DNA of 64,000 nt from Bacteroidales bacterium (GCA_016714605.1 JADKDL010000038.1:1-64000); one strand, 5' to 3'. Positions 1 through 9,237 are shown, counted from the stretch's first letter. Notes: generated by a model from the sequence alone, not told the origin. Made by a program: numbers and translations.

Positions 1-867
1 GCGCATGTTAAAGATAAATTATGTTACTTCCTTGGATGGATCCGAAAATGAATCCTATATAATTGGGCGCCTGTTTTGAAATTATTTACGGCTTTAGCGC
101 CTGAAAAAATTGAATTAATAAAAGACAATACTCAAGCGGCGCTCCGATATGATTTAGGATAAAACGAATAGTAATTCGGGTACGTTCTATTATTACAAAA
201 GCCCGTGAGAACGCAAGGGAGTGCAAGATCATATAACAAAAGAAGTGTGGGAAAGCATTAATAAATACTACCAAAAGTAGATAGCAAAAAATTTGAGCTT
301 TTGTTAAAGACGGATGAGCCTATATATGCTATCAGCTCATTGATTGACGAAAGTTTGTATTTTATGGAGTAGCCGAAGTTACCATGCCAAGGGGTGAGGG
401 ATGGAACTTTATGAATATGGAGTAAATTTATCGAAAGACCATTCAAACGGTTGATATTTTGGATATCAAATTCAATGATATTTCTTACGATTTAGAAAAC
501 CCTTTTGATATTCCTATTGGAAGAATTTGTTATTATCGGTATCAAGGTATGAATATTATATGAAAACATACCATATTGGTTTTGCAAACACAAAATGTAC
601 TCGATATGATTGTAATGAATACCAATTTTCTGCGTTCCATTTATTCTATAAAAAAATGAGCCATATACTAGAAAAAAAATTGTACTTGAAAAAGGAGAAG
701 ATGATATGGTTTTAGAAAAAATTATAGGAAGATTAAGGAGTAGAATTGAATATTCTGATTTGGAAACGATTTCGAAAATTGGATTGCATAATTTTCTAAG
801 GGAAATAAATAATGATGTTTATACATTTAGTAGCCAATTATCTAAAGTGTATTTTGCTTACCATTAA
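1..867 (+). pseudogene. Decayed alpha-E (DUF403) family gene, 5' end outside window
   Basis: No intact frame remains, but pieces in several frames read as an alpha-E protein. A stretch around 180-250 resembles the family's 'RARENARG..DHITKEVWE' motif. The segment around 430-500 reads 'ERAIQTVDILDIKFNDISYDLE' across a shift. The last 160 bases (from about 704) read 'GRLRSRIEYSD...GLHNFLREINNDVY' and end at a clean stop. Alpha-E genes usually sit next to a transglutaminase-like gene, and the remnant of one follows. Many frameshifts and stops are needed to restore the protein, so this is real decay rather than a few base-calling errors. Confidence 0.7.
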
Positions 868-884
868 TCATTCAAAATCAAATT

Positions 885-1557
885 ATGCCAATTTATAAAA
901 TACACCATATTACCAAATACAAATACGATAGGTCGATACGAGAAAGTGCTAATCAGATAAAAATCTACCCATATAATAAGGCAGGACAAGAAATATTGAG
1001 TCATGAAATGGTAATCACAGATGAACCCAATGTAAATAAACATTACGATTATTGGGGCAATACAGTGGGCTGCTTTACAGTGGCACATCCGCACGATGAA
1101 TTAATAATAGATAGTAGGTTAATTGCCAAAACAACTCCGATTGAAATTGATGAATCGCTTTCCAAACCGACCGATTTGATTTTATTAAATAAATTGATTC
1201 AAAAAAAAATGGGATGAGGAGAAGGAGCAACACACGCTAAGGTTGAACATTCATTCCCAACTTGGGGTGGGTAGGACTCATCCGACCAACAACTGTTATG
1301 CAAACGAAAACCATATACAATTAGCGGTAGGCAGAGATTTTACCGATTGCACTTCAGTGAAAGGAACATTTAAAGGGCCAGCGTATCAGGAAATGATGGT
1401 ATATGTATCCGTTGGATATGAAGATGGGACAGTATTTGAAGATGAAACAGCGGTTCAATTGGTAAATGGCGATGGACTAAAAGAACCAATGCCTGTAATC
1501 CATATAAAAGTCAACAACAACAATAGAAAGGAAAAGTTTGATTTTACCTTTTGTTAA
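885..1557 (+). pseudogene. Transglutaminase-like protein remnant with its catalytic core deleted
   Basis: The first open piece (885-1217, 110 aa) is the bacterial transglutaminase N-terminal domain, with 'IHHITKYKYD' and 'WGNTV' motifs. The second (1243-1557) begins in the wrong frame and then reads the C-terminal region, with 'PTNNCYANENH' and 'AVGRDFTDC'. Family members are about 280-300 aa. The part that should carry the catalytic Cys is missing between the pieces, and only the 'THA' region after it is recognisable near 1230. Together with the alpha-E relic upstream, it is the ruin of a common two-gene unit. Confidence 0.75.
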
Positions 1558-1580
1558 CTTGGAAATTAAAATAAGGTTCT

Positions 1581-1588
1581 TATATTTG
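1581..1588 (+). promoter_or_regulatory. Bacteroidota -7 promoter box for the tRNA
   Basis: The sequence TATATTTG fits the Bacteroidota sigma-ABfr -7 consensus TAnnTTTG and lies 15 bases before the tRNA 5' end, a suitable distance. I see no clear -33 TTTG at the usual spacing. Confidence 0.5.
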
Positions 1589-1603
1589 CACTCTCAATTG
1601 TGA

Positions 1604-1680
1604 GGGCGCATAGCTCAACTGGTTCAGAGCACCTGCCTTACAAGCAGGGGTCCGCGGTTCGAACCCGTGTGCGCCCACCA
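1604..1680 (+). tRNA. tRNA-Val (anticodon UAC)
   Basis: A complete cloverleaf is visible. The acceptor stem GGGCGCA pairs with TGCGCCC. The anticodon stem CCTGC/GCAGG carries loop CTTACAA with anticodon TAC. The T-arm contains GGTTCGAACCC. The discriminator A and an encoded CCA finish the gene. A strong terminator follows ten bases later. Mobile islands often use tRNA 3' ends, and accessory genes start right after this one, but no integrase or second copy of the tRNA 3' end was found. Confidence 0.97.
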
Positions 1681-1689
1681 ATAAACACT

Positions 1690-1721
1690 AAGGTTTCAGT
1701 TTAATACTGAAACCTTTTTTT
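1690..1721 (+). terminator. Rho-independent terminator of tRNA-Val
   Basis: A perfect 11-bp inverted repeat (AAGGTTTCAGT / ACTGAAACCTT) with a 5-base loop is followed by a T run. Confidence 0.9.
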
Positions 1722-1848
1722 ATTAATGTGACCTCAGATGTGACCTCAAAACGGCTAAGTAAGTGAAACCCCATAACAAATAAAGGAAAATAAGTTGCTG
1801 GATTTAGAGCTGCCGGTTGCCTATCATAAGCAAATGCGGTCTAAGATT

Positions 1849-2037
1849 TTAGTTTAATTGCTTCAACACAACTTCAAACTGCAATCCCATATACTGGCAA
1901 AATTCATCAATAGTAACAACTTGGTGCTGTTCTTTTTTGAAATACTCTTTAATCTTCTTAATGAGGTATCTGCCATATCTGTCACTTTTGCCTGTGATTA
2001 TCTGAATGTCTTTCGGATAAATACACAGTCTATTCAT
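1849..2037 (-). CDS. Small conserved Bacteroidota hypothetical protein (62 aa)
   Basis: Starts at the first ATG (MNRLCIYPKD); a TTG two codons upstream is less likely. The protein is basic and contains 'IQIITGKSDRYGRYLIKKIKEYF' followed by 'TIDEFCQYMGL'. Short proteins of this pattern are familiar from Bacteroidota accessory regions and look like a compact DNA-binding domain, but I know no experimental function. It is monocistronic and divergent from the nuclease gene to its right. Confidence 0.65.
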   Translation of the reverse strand: MNRLCIYPKDIQIITGKSDRYGRYLIKKIKEYFKKEQHQVVTIDEFCQYMGLQFEVVLKQLN

Positions 2038-2176
2038 TGTCAAATATTCAATTTATCAGTAAAGATAATTAATTTTTTACATAGGTAAAAGTGTGTTTGT
2101 TGGCATAATTATGCAAAAACGGAAATGTCGGAAGCTCCTGTTTTACAAGTATATCAAGTGTATTTATATTTGGTGC

Positions 2177-2686
2177 ATGGTTCGAGATTTAAAGATATTA
2201 TTGATCATTTCCGGCTGCCTATTATGCGTGAAATTATCAGCAAATGATAGTGCAAGAGTAACCCGTGTGAAGGATGGCGATACTTATGTTCTCCGAAAAG
2301 GAAATACTGACTTTACTGTCAGGCTTAAAAATGTGGATGCCCCGGAAAGCAAACAGCAATTTGGATTCCTTTCAACTGTTTATGTAAGCAAACTGATTTC
2401 CGGCAAGGTTGTAAAATATGATAGTACCGGGAAAGATTTTTATGGTAGAGTACTTGCTGATATTTGGGTTAATAATCAACGATTGGACAGCATTCTAATT
2501 AGGAATGGCTGGGCATGGCAATATCTTCAATATAGCAATGATTCAATATTGAAAAACTGTATGTTGCTTGCGTTACAAGAGAAAAAAGGATTATGGGAAT
2601 GTGGGGCATTTAGTGTTTGTCCTCCTTCCTTATGGAGAGGATATAATTTAAAATACAGGAATAAATACTGTAATGGTTGTAAATAA
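2177..2686 (+). CDS. Secreted thermonuclease-like (SNase-fold) protein
   Basis: Predicted Ca-dependent phosphodiesterase of the staphylococcal nuclease family. I chose the ATG at 2177 because the following residues (MVRDLKILLIISGCLLCVKLSA) form a signal peptide; the open frame extends upstream to 2093 without one. SNase motifs are present: 'RVTRVKDGDTY', 'VRLKNVDAPE' with the active-site Arg and Asp, 'GKDFYGRVLADIWV' and 'NGWAW'. The mature size of about 145 aa fits a single-domain nuclease. The next gene starts 26 bases downstream on the same strand. The product is likely periplasmic or extracellular and may serve nucleic-acid scavenging or mobile-element biology. Confidence 0.85.
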   Translation: MVRDLKILLIISGCLLCVKLSANDSARVTRVKDGDTYVLRKGNTDFTVRLKNVDAPESKQQFGFLSTVYVSKLISGKVVKYDSTGKDFYGRVLADIWVNNQRLDSILIRNGWAWQYLQYSNDSILKNCMLLALQEKKGLWECGAFSVCPPSLWRGYNLKYRNKYCNGCK

Positions 2687-2712
2687 TTTTTAAACATTTA
2701 AATCTAAAAAAA

Positions 2713-3516
2713 ATGGCTAAACAAAAAGGTCCCTTAAAGTATGTCGGAACTATCGGCGACATAAGACACTTTAAAATAAAAGGGCAAGAAGGATTTTTCG
2801 CCGGCATGGCTGGCGGTCCAACCGATACACAAGTTAAAACAGCACCTGAGTTTCAGCGAACGCGCGAGAATATGTCAGAATTTGGCGGCTGTGCTAAAGC
2901 AGGAAAATCAATCAGAGTTGCAATGTCCGAAGTACTGAACGGAATGACTGACCCACAATGCACAGGAAGGTTAACTTCTATCATGAAGAAAATCAACCTG
3001 GAAGACGGTACCGAAGCTCGTGGTGAGCGAAAAGTGGAAATAAGTACGCAGCGCACTTACTTACACGGTTTTGGATTTGATAAAAACATTTCCTTTGCCA
3101 GTGTTTCCTATGTGCCGTACTTACTGAATCATTCAGTTGATCGTTTAATAAGTAATTTTACCACGTTGGCTGCAACGCCTGCCAGTTCCATTAATGCACC
3201 AGCAGGAGCCACACATTTTCGGTATATAAATGCGATTGGTGTTGTGTCAGATTACGCATTTAATGCTTCCACCGGCACGTATGAGCCTACTAATCCAGAA
3301 TTAAATGAGTTGAGTAGTACAACCTATGGTTCCTATTCTCCATTAAATGCAGCATATGCAGGTGAGGTATTAGATGCTTCTTTGCCGGTTGGTACAGTAA
3401 TGACAGCGGATGTATCGGTATTACAATGCATCGGTATTGAGTTCTTTCAGGAAGTAAATGGTAATTTTTACAAGTTTTCTTCTGGAAATTGTTTAACCAT
3501 TGACAATGTTTACTAG
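2713..3516 (+). CDS. Conserved Bacteroidota hypothetical protein (267 aa)
   Basis: Starts 'MAKQKGPLKYVGTIGDI' and contains 'FQRTRENMSEFGGCAKAGKSIR', a pattern I know from a Bacteroidota-only family often found in several copies per genome. No signal peptide, membrane helix or catalytic motif is visible. The C-terminal half (after about residue 120) is rich in small and beta-prone residues, suggesting a beta-sandwich domain. A terminator follows at 3658. I do not know its function. Confidence 0.75.
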   Translation: MAKQKGPLKYVGTIGDIRHFKIKGQEGFFAGMAGGPTDTQVKTAPEFQRTRENMSEFGGCAKAGKSIRVAMSEVLNGMTDPQCTGRLTSIMKKINLEDGTEARGERKVEISTQRTYLHGFGFDKNISFASVSYVPYLLNHSVDRLISNFTTLAATPASSINAPAGATHFRYINAIGVVSDYAFNASTGTYEPTNPELNELSSTTYGSYSPLNAAYAGEVLDASLPVGTVMTADVSVLQCIGIEFFQEVNGNFYKFSSGNCLTIDNVY

Positions 3517-3657
3517 CATGAGAATTTCAATAGGAACTTTAAGAAGACAAGCAAAGAGACGGAAGAAATCCTGCAACGGCGAACAATGAGATGTACCAAA
3601 AGAGACGGACGTAATCCATCTACGGGTACATAGTTAGTTTTGTGAAGTATGGTTTTG

Positions 3658-3689
3658 AATCCTGCATGAAAGTGCAGGATTTTTTTTAT
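3658..3689 (+). terminator. Rho-independent terminator
   Basis: A 9-bp perfect stem AATCCTGCA / TGCAGGATT with a 6-base loop is followed by at least seven T. It ends the transcript carrying the 2713-3516 gene. The roughly 140 bases between that gene and the hairpin hold no convincing reading frame. Confidence 0.85.
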
Positions 3690-3772
3690 TTTCTATCATT
3701 TTGATATATATAGTCGGTATTAGGTGCAATCATGTATGACTTATGTACGGCTCATGTATGCCTTACCTATCC

Positions 3773-4195
3773 TTAAAGAAATGAACTTTTATAAAAAATG
3801 GCTCTCCTGGCTTGTCTGATAAGCTGCAAATTCTTTTCATATAGATTTTCTAATTCCTCGAATTTCTTTGCCTGTTGGATGGCAGCTTGAAAATCGGCTT
3901 TATTTTGATTGGATTTAAGCAAGGATTTGGAAAGGCACTCCTTTATGTCATCTATTGTGATAAATTGAATTACAGAGCCTTTCAGGTAGTAATGAAAGGA
4001 TTTTGAATACCAGAGCGCAAAGCAAAGCCAGTAAAGTTGGTCTTTCTCTTCTTCGCTTCCGGCAATACATACGAAACAATTCGGGCAGGATGATTTCATA
4101 GGTTTTCCGCTGTTCATTCCTTTGTTCAGGATGAAGAAAAAATGACCTTCGTAGTTGAAGTTTTTGTTAAATGTTTTGAGTTGTACGGTACGCAT
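3773..4195 (-). CDS. DUF6943-like Bacteroidota protein
   Basis: I place the start at the ATG giving MRTVQLKTFNKNF; the frame continues upstream to 4261 but that part looks non-coding. The motifs 'FFILNKGMNSGKP', 'CPNCFVC' and 'LYWLCFALWYSKSFHYYLKGSVI' match a Bacteroidota family that I recall as DUF6943, often found on mobile elements. The C-terminal third is a charged, probably coiled-coil helix. The CPNC cysteines could bind metal. The function is unknown. Confidence 0.65.
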   Translation of the reverse strand: MRTVQLKTFNKNFNYEGHFFFILNKGMNSGKPMKSSCPNCFVCIAGSEEEKDQLYWLCFALWYSKSFHYYLKGSVIQFITIDDIKECLSKSLLKSNQNKADFQAAIQQAKKFEELENLYEKNLQLIRQARRAIFYKSSFL

Positions 4196-4583
4196 AGTAT
4201 GAGCATTAATTTTTATGCTCGCTGCGCTTCGCGCATCACCCATAAACCCAAAAGAAAACAAGAAAAAAAAACGGCAAAAAAAAAAGAAAAAAGAAAGCCA
4301 TTATTTTAAGTGGTGAAGCCTTGGGATGTCAAGGTTTTTGGAAAAAAATACTACCTCTAGATACGAAGTTTATTGATAGGATAAATGAGGTGGAGATTTT
4401 TTTTCAAAAATACATTTTAACCTTGCAGCCCAATGCCGAGCCACTTACCTTTGCTTTCTTTTTTATTTTTTGGGGATATGTGTGTTGTTCAATTTTCGAT
4501 ATAAAATAATGGATGGTTAAAATTTGTATAATGCTTAGGATATGCAGAATGGGGCAAGTGTGCGAAGCACTCTTGCTTTTCGA

Positions 4584-4987
4584 GCTGAGGTGGCTGATGG
4601 AATGAAGATGCAATGGAGTGAAGGGATCGGGAGCGGATGCAAGTAGCGACCGCCCGGAACGGAATGCATCGGAATGGAAGAAGCGACCGCAAGCATATTG
4701 GGTTTCCATTTACGGAATGTTTGGGAAATGCACTATGGGGCAAGGGTATGACTGAATGGAATGAACAAAATAACAGGATGCTTGAAGTGGATTGAGCAGA
4801 TGCATTTTAGCGTTGGCATTATTTTGTAAATTTTACACACAAAATAATAAGCATAGGTATGCATCTGCCAATACACGCAAAGCAATAGCATAGCTTTTGT
4901 GAAATGGAATGAAGGAATACTCTTGCTTAGGGTGCTGAGGTGGCTGATGGAATGTAGCTTTAGCGGAATGGAAGAAGCGACCGCAAG
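4584..4987. repeat. Two copies of a composite intergenic repeat
   Basis: A 21-base block (GCTGAGGTGGCTGATGGAAT plus G) occurs at 4584-4604 and 4934-4954. A second, 24-base block containing GAATGGAAGAAGCGACCGC occurs at 4670-4693 and 4964-4987. Both copies keep the same order and orientation but differ in spacing (about 65 versus 9 bases between blocks). 'CTCTTGCTT' also precedes both. This resembles a dispersed intergenic element, not a gene. Confidence 0.75.
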
Positions 4988-5061
4988 GCACGCCAAAATG
5001 TAGGCTTTCAGCATTTATAAAAACACCTATAAACAACTACAACATTTTTTATGAATGCTGA

Positions 5062-5429
5062 CTGTGGTGTCGGCTACTTAACATAGTGTGCTTATGTGAC
5101 AGCCATTATCCGGCATGTAAATGAGCGTAGGCATGGCTGTGCGTAGCGTACACATAAGAGCACATTATGTTTAAGTAGCTTCAGACCATTTTTATTGGCG
5201 TGATTTTTTGTTTGTGGCGTGGCATGGCGCTTTGCTTTGTTCAAATAATTAAATAGGCTACTAAATGCAGTAAGGCTCTTCGCTTCGCTCAGAATGACAA
5301 ATGGGGAGCAATGTGCCATATTGTGTGGATACAAAAAGCATGACAATAAAAATGGGCTGCGACACCACAGATGCAGAAGTGCTTATAATTGAAGTATATT
5401 CACTGTATAATGACTATAAGCACTGCTGC
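5062..5429. repeat. Nested inverted repeats, MITE-like or structured element
   Basis: The 11-base ends CTGTGGTGTCG (5062-5072) and CGACACCACAG (5360-5370) are perfect inverted repeats about 290 bases apart. Just inside the left end, 'CTACTTAACATAGTGTGCTTATGTG' (5073-5098) has an imperfect inverted copy at 5149-5180. A third hairpin lies just outside the right end (5373-5387 against 5415-5429, one mismatch). No transposase is encoded. Confidence 0.6.
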
Positions 5430-5800
5430 ATAAGCCTGCGTATGGACTGACAAATTGAATGTAATTTTAAAAAGAATCTGACAATTTACATCCCGCTTTG
5501 GCAAAACCGATGTTGGCAGACGCCCTTTCGTCCTACTTCCAAGTTAAGCGGCTAAATGTCAAGTGTTTGTGTGTCACCTAGTGGAGTGGGTAGGCAAACA
5601 TTAAAAACACCGAAGTGGGAAAAACAAAATTCTTCTTGGGTAGCAGAAAAACATACTCTTTTTGCAGTTTTGTGTTCGAAGAATGGATTGTATCAAACTA
5701 CAATATATTACTCCATATTATTAATCTGCTTTATTTGAACTGTTCTTCTAGTTTAGAAACAGCACCACTACTGTAATCAATCAAAGAAACATTATTTTGA

Positions 5801-6508
5801 TTAAAGTATTTTGGTCCAAAACTCTTGAACTGTCTTGTAGTGTTCCCCTGAAATATAGCTAGTTGAGCCAGTGTATACAAATACTTTTGTATTACCCAAA
5901 CTAATGGGTGCTGATTTTTTTAGTGCAGTCTCAATTGAAGTTGATGAAAAATTATCCTGTTCCATTTTTAAATTATCCGTCCAATTCATCATGTCACTTA
6001 AAATAATGACTAAATTTTCTCCATCATTTGATAAATAGCGTTTTGTCTGCTCTAAGGCACCGATGATATCAGTGCCTTTATCAAGTTTATTATCTTTTCG
6101 ATACTTTAAAGCATCTGAAAAGTTTTGATTGAACAAAGTTTTAAGACTATCTGTTGCTTTTTTTAGATTCTCTGTAGCTATTTTTTCTTCATCAGCTGCT
6201 GCAGTCATTTCTGGAATATAATCAAATTGGTCTAATGTTAAGCCATATAATATCTCTTTGCTACTAGATACTGACGCTTTATCTATTGGCAAAACTGTTA
6301 ACTTAGTATTATACCCAATTTTCGAGATAATACTATTATTAACTACACCACGTAAATGCTCCATTCTACTTTCATATTCAGGTGTTTCAGAAAAATCTAT
6401 TAGGCAAATAATATTCTTTTGCTTAACAATATTGTTGCAACCAGTTGTTAGAACTAACAAAAAGCATCCAATTGCAACTTGACAACTAAGACGGATTAAT
6501 TGTTTCAT
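5801..6508 (-). CDS. Lipoprotein with a vWA-like domain
   Basis: The start at MKQL (6508) gives a clean lipoprotein signal ending at the lipobox LTTGC. The body begins 'NIICLIDFSET', resembling a vWA MIDAS loop (DxSxx), and near residue 160 has 'GTDIIGALEQTKRYL' and 'NLVIILSDMMNW', which fit the later MIDAS Thr and Asp strands. The protein is probably periplasmic and membrane-anchored. Its start overlaps the end of the upstream membrane protein by 23 bases, suggesting coupled translation. It is the last gene of the long minus-strand cluster. Confidence 0.7.
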   Translation of the reverse strand: MKQLIRLSCQVAIGCFLLVLTTGCNNIVKQKNIICLIDFSETPEYESRMEHLRGVVNNSIISKIGYNTKLTVLPIDKASVSSSKEILYGLTLDQFDYIPEMTAAADEEKIATENLKKATDSLKTLFNQNFSDALKYRKDNKLDKGTDIIGALEQTKRYLSNDGENLVIILSDMMNWTDNLKMEQDNFSSTSIETALKKSAPISLGNTKVFVYTGSTSYISGEHYKTVQEFWTKIL

Positions 6509-7660
6509 TGTATTTGTTTTTATATTTATAAATATCTTTGTGTAATTTATCAACCTCTTCATTCAATCGTTCTGATTTTGCCTTCAATCTTTCATCGTTG
6601 GTAATATTAAACGCAAACAAAGATTTCTCTGCCGACTGTATATACTTAAACCTTTGGTATAAATCATTTGTGATTTCTATCGGCTTGGGTAAACCCCTGA
6701 ACTCCTCATATAATTGTTTCTCTTTTAAGTCATATTCTTGACCAAATACGTCGTGTAAATCTAACATTAAAGACCAATATTTTTGCAATTGTTTATTAAT
6801 GTGAGATGAAACCACACTTGAGTTAAACTTGCTTTCAATTGCTTCCATGTGGGTCTTTCTTTCCTTTTCATGTTTCTTCCAGTTCTTAAATTGTTCAAAT
6901 TTGATATTCTTTTCAACTAGGTCTCTTTGTACAATCGCTAACACTAATACTACCAGTATAGAAAGTGTCAGTGACATCATGAAAACCATCTTTCCCATAA
7001 AAGGATTAGTTTCAGCAGCTGCACCAAGCATTGCTTGTTCTCTCAAAAATCCGGCAAATACACTAAATCCTAGAAATCCAAGTAAAAATATAAGTGCAAA
7101 GTTTCTTTTTTGACGTAGTATGGCAAGTTTATAAACTTTTTCTTGATATTGTTTTTGTTCTTTATTTTGCTTTAAAAGATTACTTGCCTCTACATAATTA
7201 AAATAATGTTCAAGTGCAGTTTTGACAGCCAATAGCAACAACATTGACAATATAACACCTACTATAATAGATATAAACCAAAATTGTTTTCTAATCTCTC
7301 TAGGTATCATAGAACTAACCAGTTGAGAGAAAATAAATCCTTCAAGGACAATAAAAAAGAAACCAAGAATACTGTCCTTTATGTTGTTACGGCTTATTTC
7401 AGCTATTTGGTTTTGCGTAAAAATGGGATTTGGTAATCGTTCTCTTATGTCAAGTAAATTAGTGTATTCATTTAATTGAAGATCTTTTCGTTTTTTATTT
7501 CATATCGCTCTGAAGCATGTGTTAGATCTTTTGAAAGTTTATCCAAATCTTTATCAATGGATTCAATACATTCTGCCTGAAGGATTTCAGCCCATCTATT
7601 CATTTTGAAATCATTGCTCTGTTCGTTCCATTTATGCCAGATTTTTTTAAAGTACCACAT
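6486..7660 (-). CDS. Multi-pass membrane protein read across a -1 frame change
   Basis: Two open frames abut: 7472-7660 (62 aa, soluble, 'MNRWAEILQAECIESIDKDLDKLSK') and one that opens just upstream of the first frame's stop and runs to 6486. The downstream frame has no ATG until 7310, yet its earlier part encodes plausible protein ('NEYTNLLDIRERLPNPIF') and a membrane helix (GFFFIVLEGFIFSQLV). The join is exactly at A AAA AAC (7496-7490), where a -1 slip continues into the second frame. The fused product of about 390 aa has four helices and a long charged coiled-coil-like C-terminus. No family is recognised. Confidence 0.6.
7490..7496 (-). other. A AAA AAC slippery heptamer at the frame junction
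   Basis: In the frame of the first fragment the codons are ATA AAA AAC, so the heptamer has the X XXY YYZ form in phase. A -1 slip leads directly into the second fragment. The upstream frame stops six codons later. It could equally be an indel in the A6 run. Confidence 0.4.
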
Positions 7661-7706
7661 AACTTTTATTTTTATTGTTAGTTGTTATTTACTATTTCAG
7701 ATTGAG

Positions 7707-8792
7707 TTAGTTGCCGTTAGGAAATGAATCTGTAGCTGCTGCATACTTCTTGCATAGAATGGTTATCTGATTTTCTATATCCTCCAAGTTCTTCGCTGCT
7801 GCATTAAAGTCTTCGTTTAACATTTTTTGAGTTTCGCCATCTAATGCTACTGTTCCATTCTGTTTGTAGGAAAAAGCATGGTGGACTTTACTCCAGGAAT
7901 GGGCGAAGATGGTTTTAAACTGAATTTCACAAGGTATTTCTTCGATGCCTTCATATTCCTTCAAGTGTAGCCGTTTTGCCGGATTTACTTTTACATCAAA
8001 ATGAACAGCCCTGTATCCAAAAGAATTGTATTTATCGTCTGCCTTAATTTTTGAAATTCCATCAATTGCCAAAAAATCATCTGAAGAAAGGAGCAGCGAA
8101 ACAGCATTTTCCAAATCAACGGTGTTGTAAAATATCACCCGCATACCTGCTACATCAGTCAATCTTTTGAAGGGATCTGATACTGGCCCTTCTTTTTCTT
8201 CTTTACTTAACAGTTTATTGTAAAAACTCTTGAACTCTTTGATTCTCTTTTCAATGGTTGGCGGAAACATCATTTGTTCTTTCAGTAAATCGCTTACTAT
8301 CATTTCTGTAGTGTGAAGCATTTTTCCGTAAGCAGAAACTTTGTTGATGAATTCATCTTTTAACAGCGTGTATCTTTCATTATCAGCGTTAATTTCATAT
8401 TGCCATATTGCAACTTTAAGCATTTCGAAAAGAGAATCAAGGTCAAGGTTTGTTTTCAGCACATAGTTAAATGCTCCATTTTTCATGCAGTTCACTGCCA
8501 TTTTCAAATCTTGGCAGATTGCCTGCCCAAGGATAATTACCGGAACAAGAGGGTTAATTGCCCTTATTCTTCCAATCCTTCCACGCCTTCATAATTCCCA
8601 GGTGTGAAACTCAAATCCAAAAAAATAGCCCCAATTTTCTCTATATTATTTTGAAACTCTCCTAAACCCTTTTCTATAGTTTCAAAACCTATTCCATTTA
8701 AATCGAACGCTTTAGCTGGAAAAGACAAACCTATCAATGAAAGCTGTGTAGTCATCATCAATAAGTAGGATGGTGTTTTTAGACTGTTTCAT
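7707..8792 (-). pseudogene. Response regulator fused to RelA/SpoT (p)ppGpp synthetase, frameshifted
   Basis: The ATG at 8792 begins MKQSKNTILLIDDDY, a receiver N-terminus with the acidic pair. The frame then shifts (near 8712) to 'AIFLDLSFTPG' with the phospho-acceptor Asp, and shifts back near 8570 into 'NPLVPVIIL...NGAFNYVLKTN' with the conserved Lys. The C-terminal 200 aa are a synthetase: 'DVAGMRVIF', 'NSFGYRAVHFDV' and 'PCEIQFKTIFAHSWSKVHHAF'. The catalytic motifs look complete. The two shifts compensate, so the intended protein is about 360 aa. The HD hydrolase gene ends two bases upstream. Inference: phosphorylation controls alarmone synthesis. Confidence 0.8.
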
Positions 8793-8794
8793 TT

Positions 8795-9216
8795 TTAAGT
8801 ATTTAGAAGTTTATAGGCAGTTCTATATTTTTTTATTCTTAGCTTATCATTTTCTGTAAGTGTTTTCAATCTCGAAACATTCATATTGTCTTTCAAGTCT
8901 GCCAATTTTACCACTTTTGCTAATTTATGCTTTTTAATTTTCTGAATATAATCTTGATAAGATTTGTTCTCTGTTTTCGTAAGCAACTCAACGGCTCTCA
9001 ATATATTTTTTGAAAAACCTTCATTGGCCAATTCTTCGATAGTCGTTTCTGAATCCTCCACTACATCATGCAGCAATGCCACTATTTTTCATCCATTTTT
9101 TCTACACTCATCATCACCCTCAAAACGTGCAACAAATAAGGCGCACCGGCTTTGTCTTTCTGCCCAGCATGTGCTTTAGTTGCTATGCTTATTGCTTTTT
9201 CAAATAGTTGCTGCAT
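8795..9216 (-). pseudogene. Small RelA/SpoT-type HD hydrolase, frameshifted in an A5 run
   Basis: The ATG at 9216 gives 'MQQLFEKAISIATKAHAGQKDKAGAPYLLHVLRV', the classic start of a SpoT-like HD domain. After a shift at 9085-9089 (one A short) it continues 'IVALLHDVVEDSETT' with the HD metal-binding motif and 'KLADLKDNM'. The restored length of about 140 aa matches a small alarmone hydrolase. It is directly upstream of, and nearly overlaps, the receiver-synthetase gene. The pair could make and remove (p)ppGpp, or act like a toxSAS toxin with its hydrolase antitoxin; the latter is inference. Confidence 0.8.
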
Positions 9217-9237
9217 TGGTATTTATTCTAAGAGTTA

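Larger units (their letters stand above)
4262..5750. other. 1.5-kb non-coding region rich in repeats
   Basis: No reading frame here resembles a protein; the open frames are short and unlike their neighbours. It holds two copies of a composite repeat (4584-4693 and 4934-4987), nested inverted repeats (5062-5429), and at about 5279-5299 a CTTCGCTTCGCTCAGAATGA-type motif that is common between genes in many bacteria. It separates the ordinary tRNA-linked genes from the large minus-strand cluster. Confidence 0.6.

Noticed and set aside
1660..1760. tRNA-Val 3' end as an integration site of the island
   Set aside because: No integrase gene and no second copy of the tRNA 3' end could be found in the window. 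The TGACCTCA direct repeat after the terminator is too short to be a reliable attachment site.
4321..4509. 62-codon plus-strand frame with hydrophobic C-terminus
   Set aside because: Low-complexity, no plausible start region, no similarity to known small membrane proteins, and located in the repeat-rich region.
4404..5346. Minus-strand open frames of 84-101 codons in the repeat region
   Set aside because: Their translations are rich in His, Ser, Phe and Cys, resemble no protein, and overlap each other and the repeats.
5480..5600. Integron attC-like site (GTTGGCAGACGCC region near 5511)
   Set aside because: A core-like GTT motif is present, but I could not pair it with a proper second core site, and no integron integrase is in the window.
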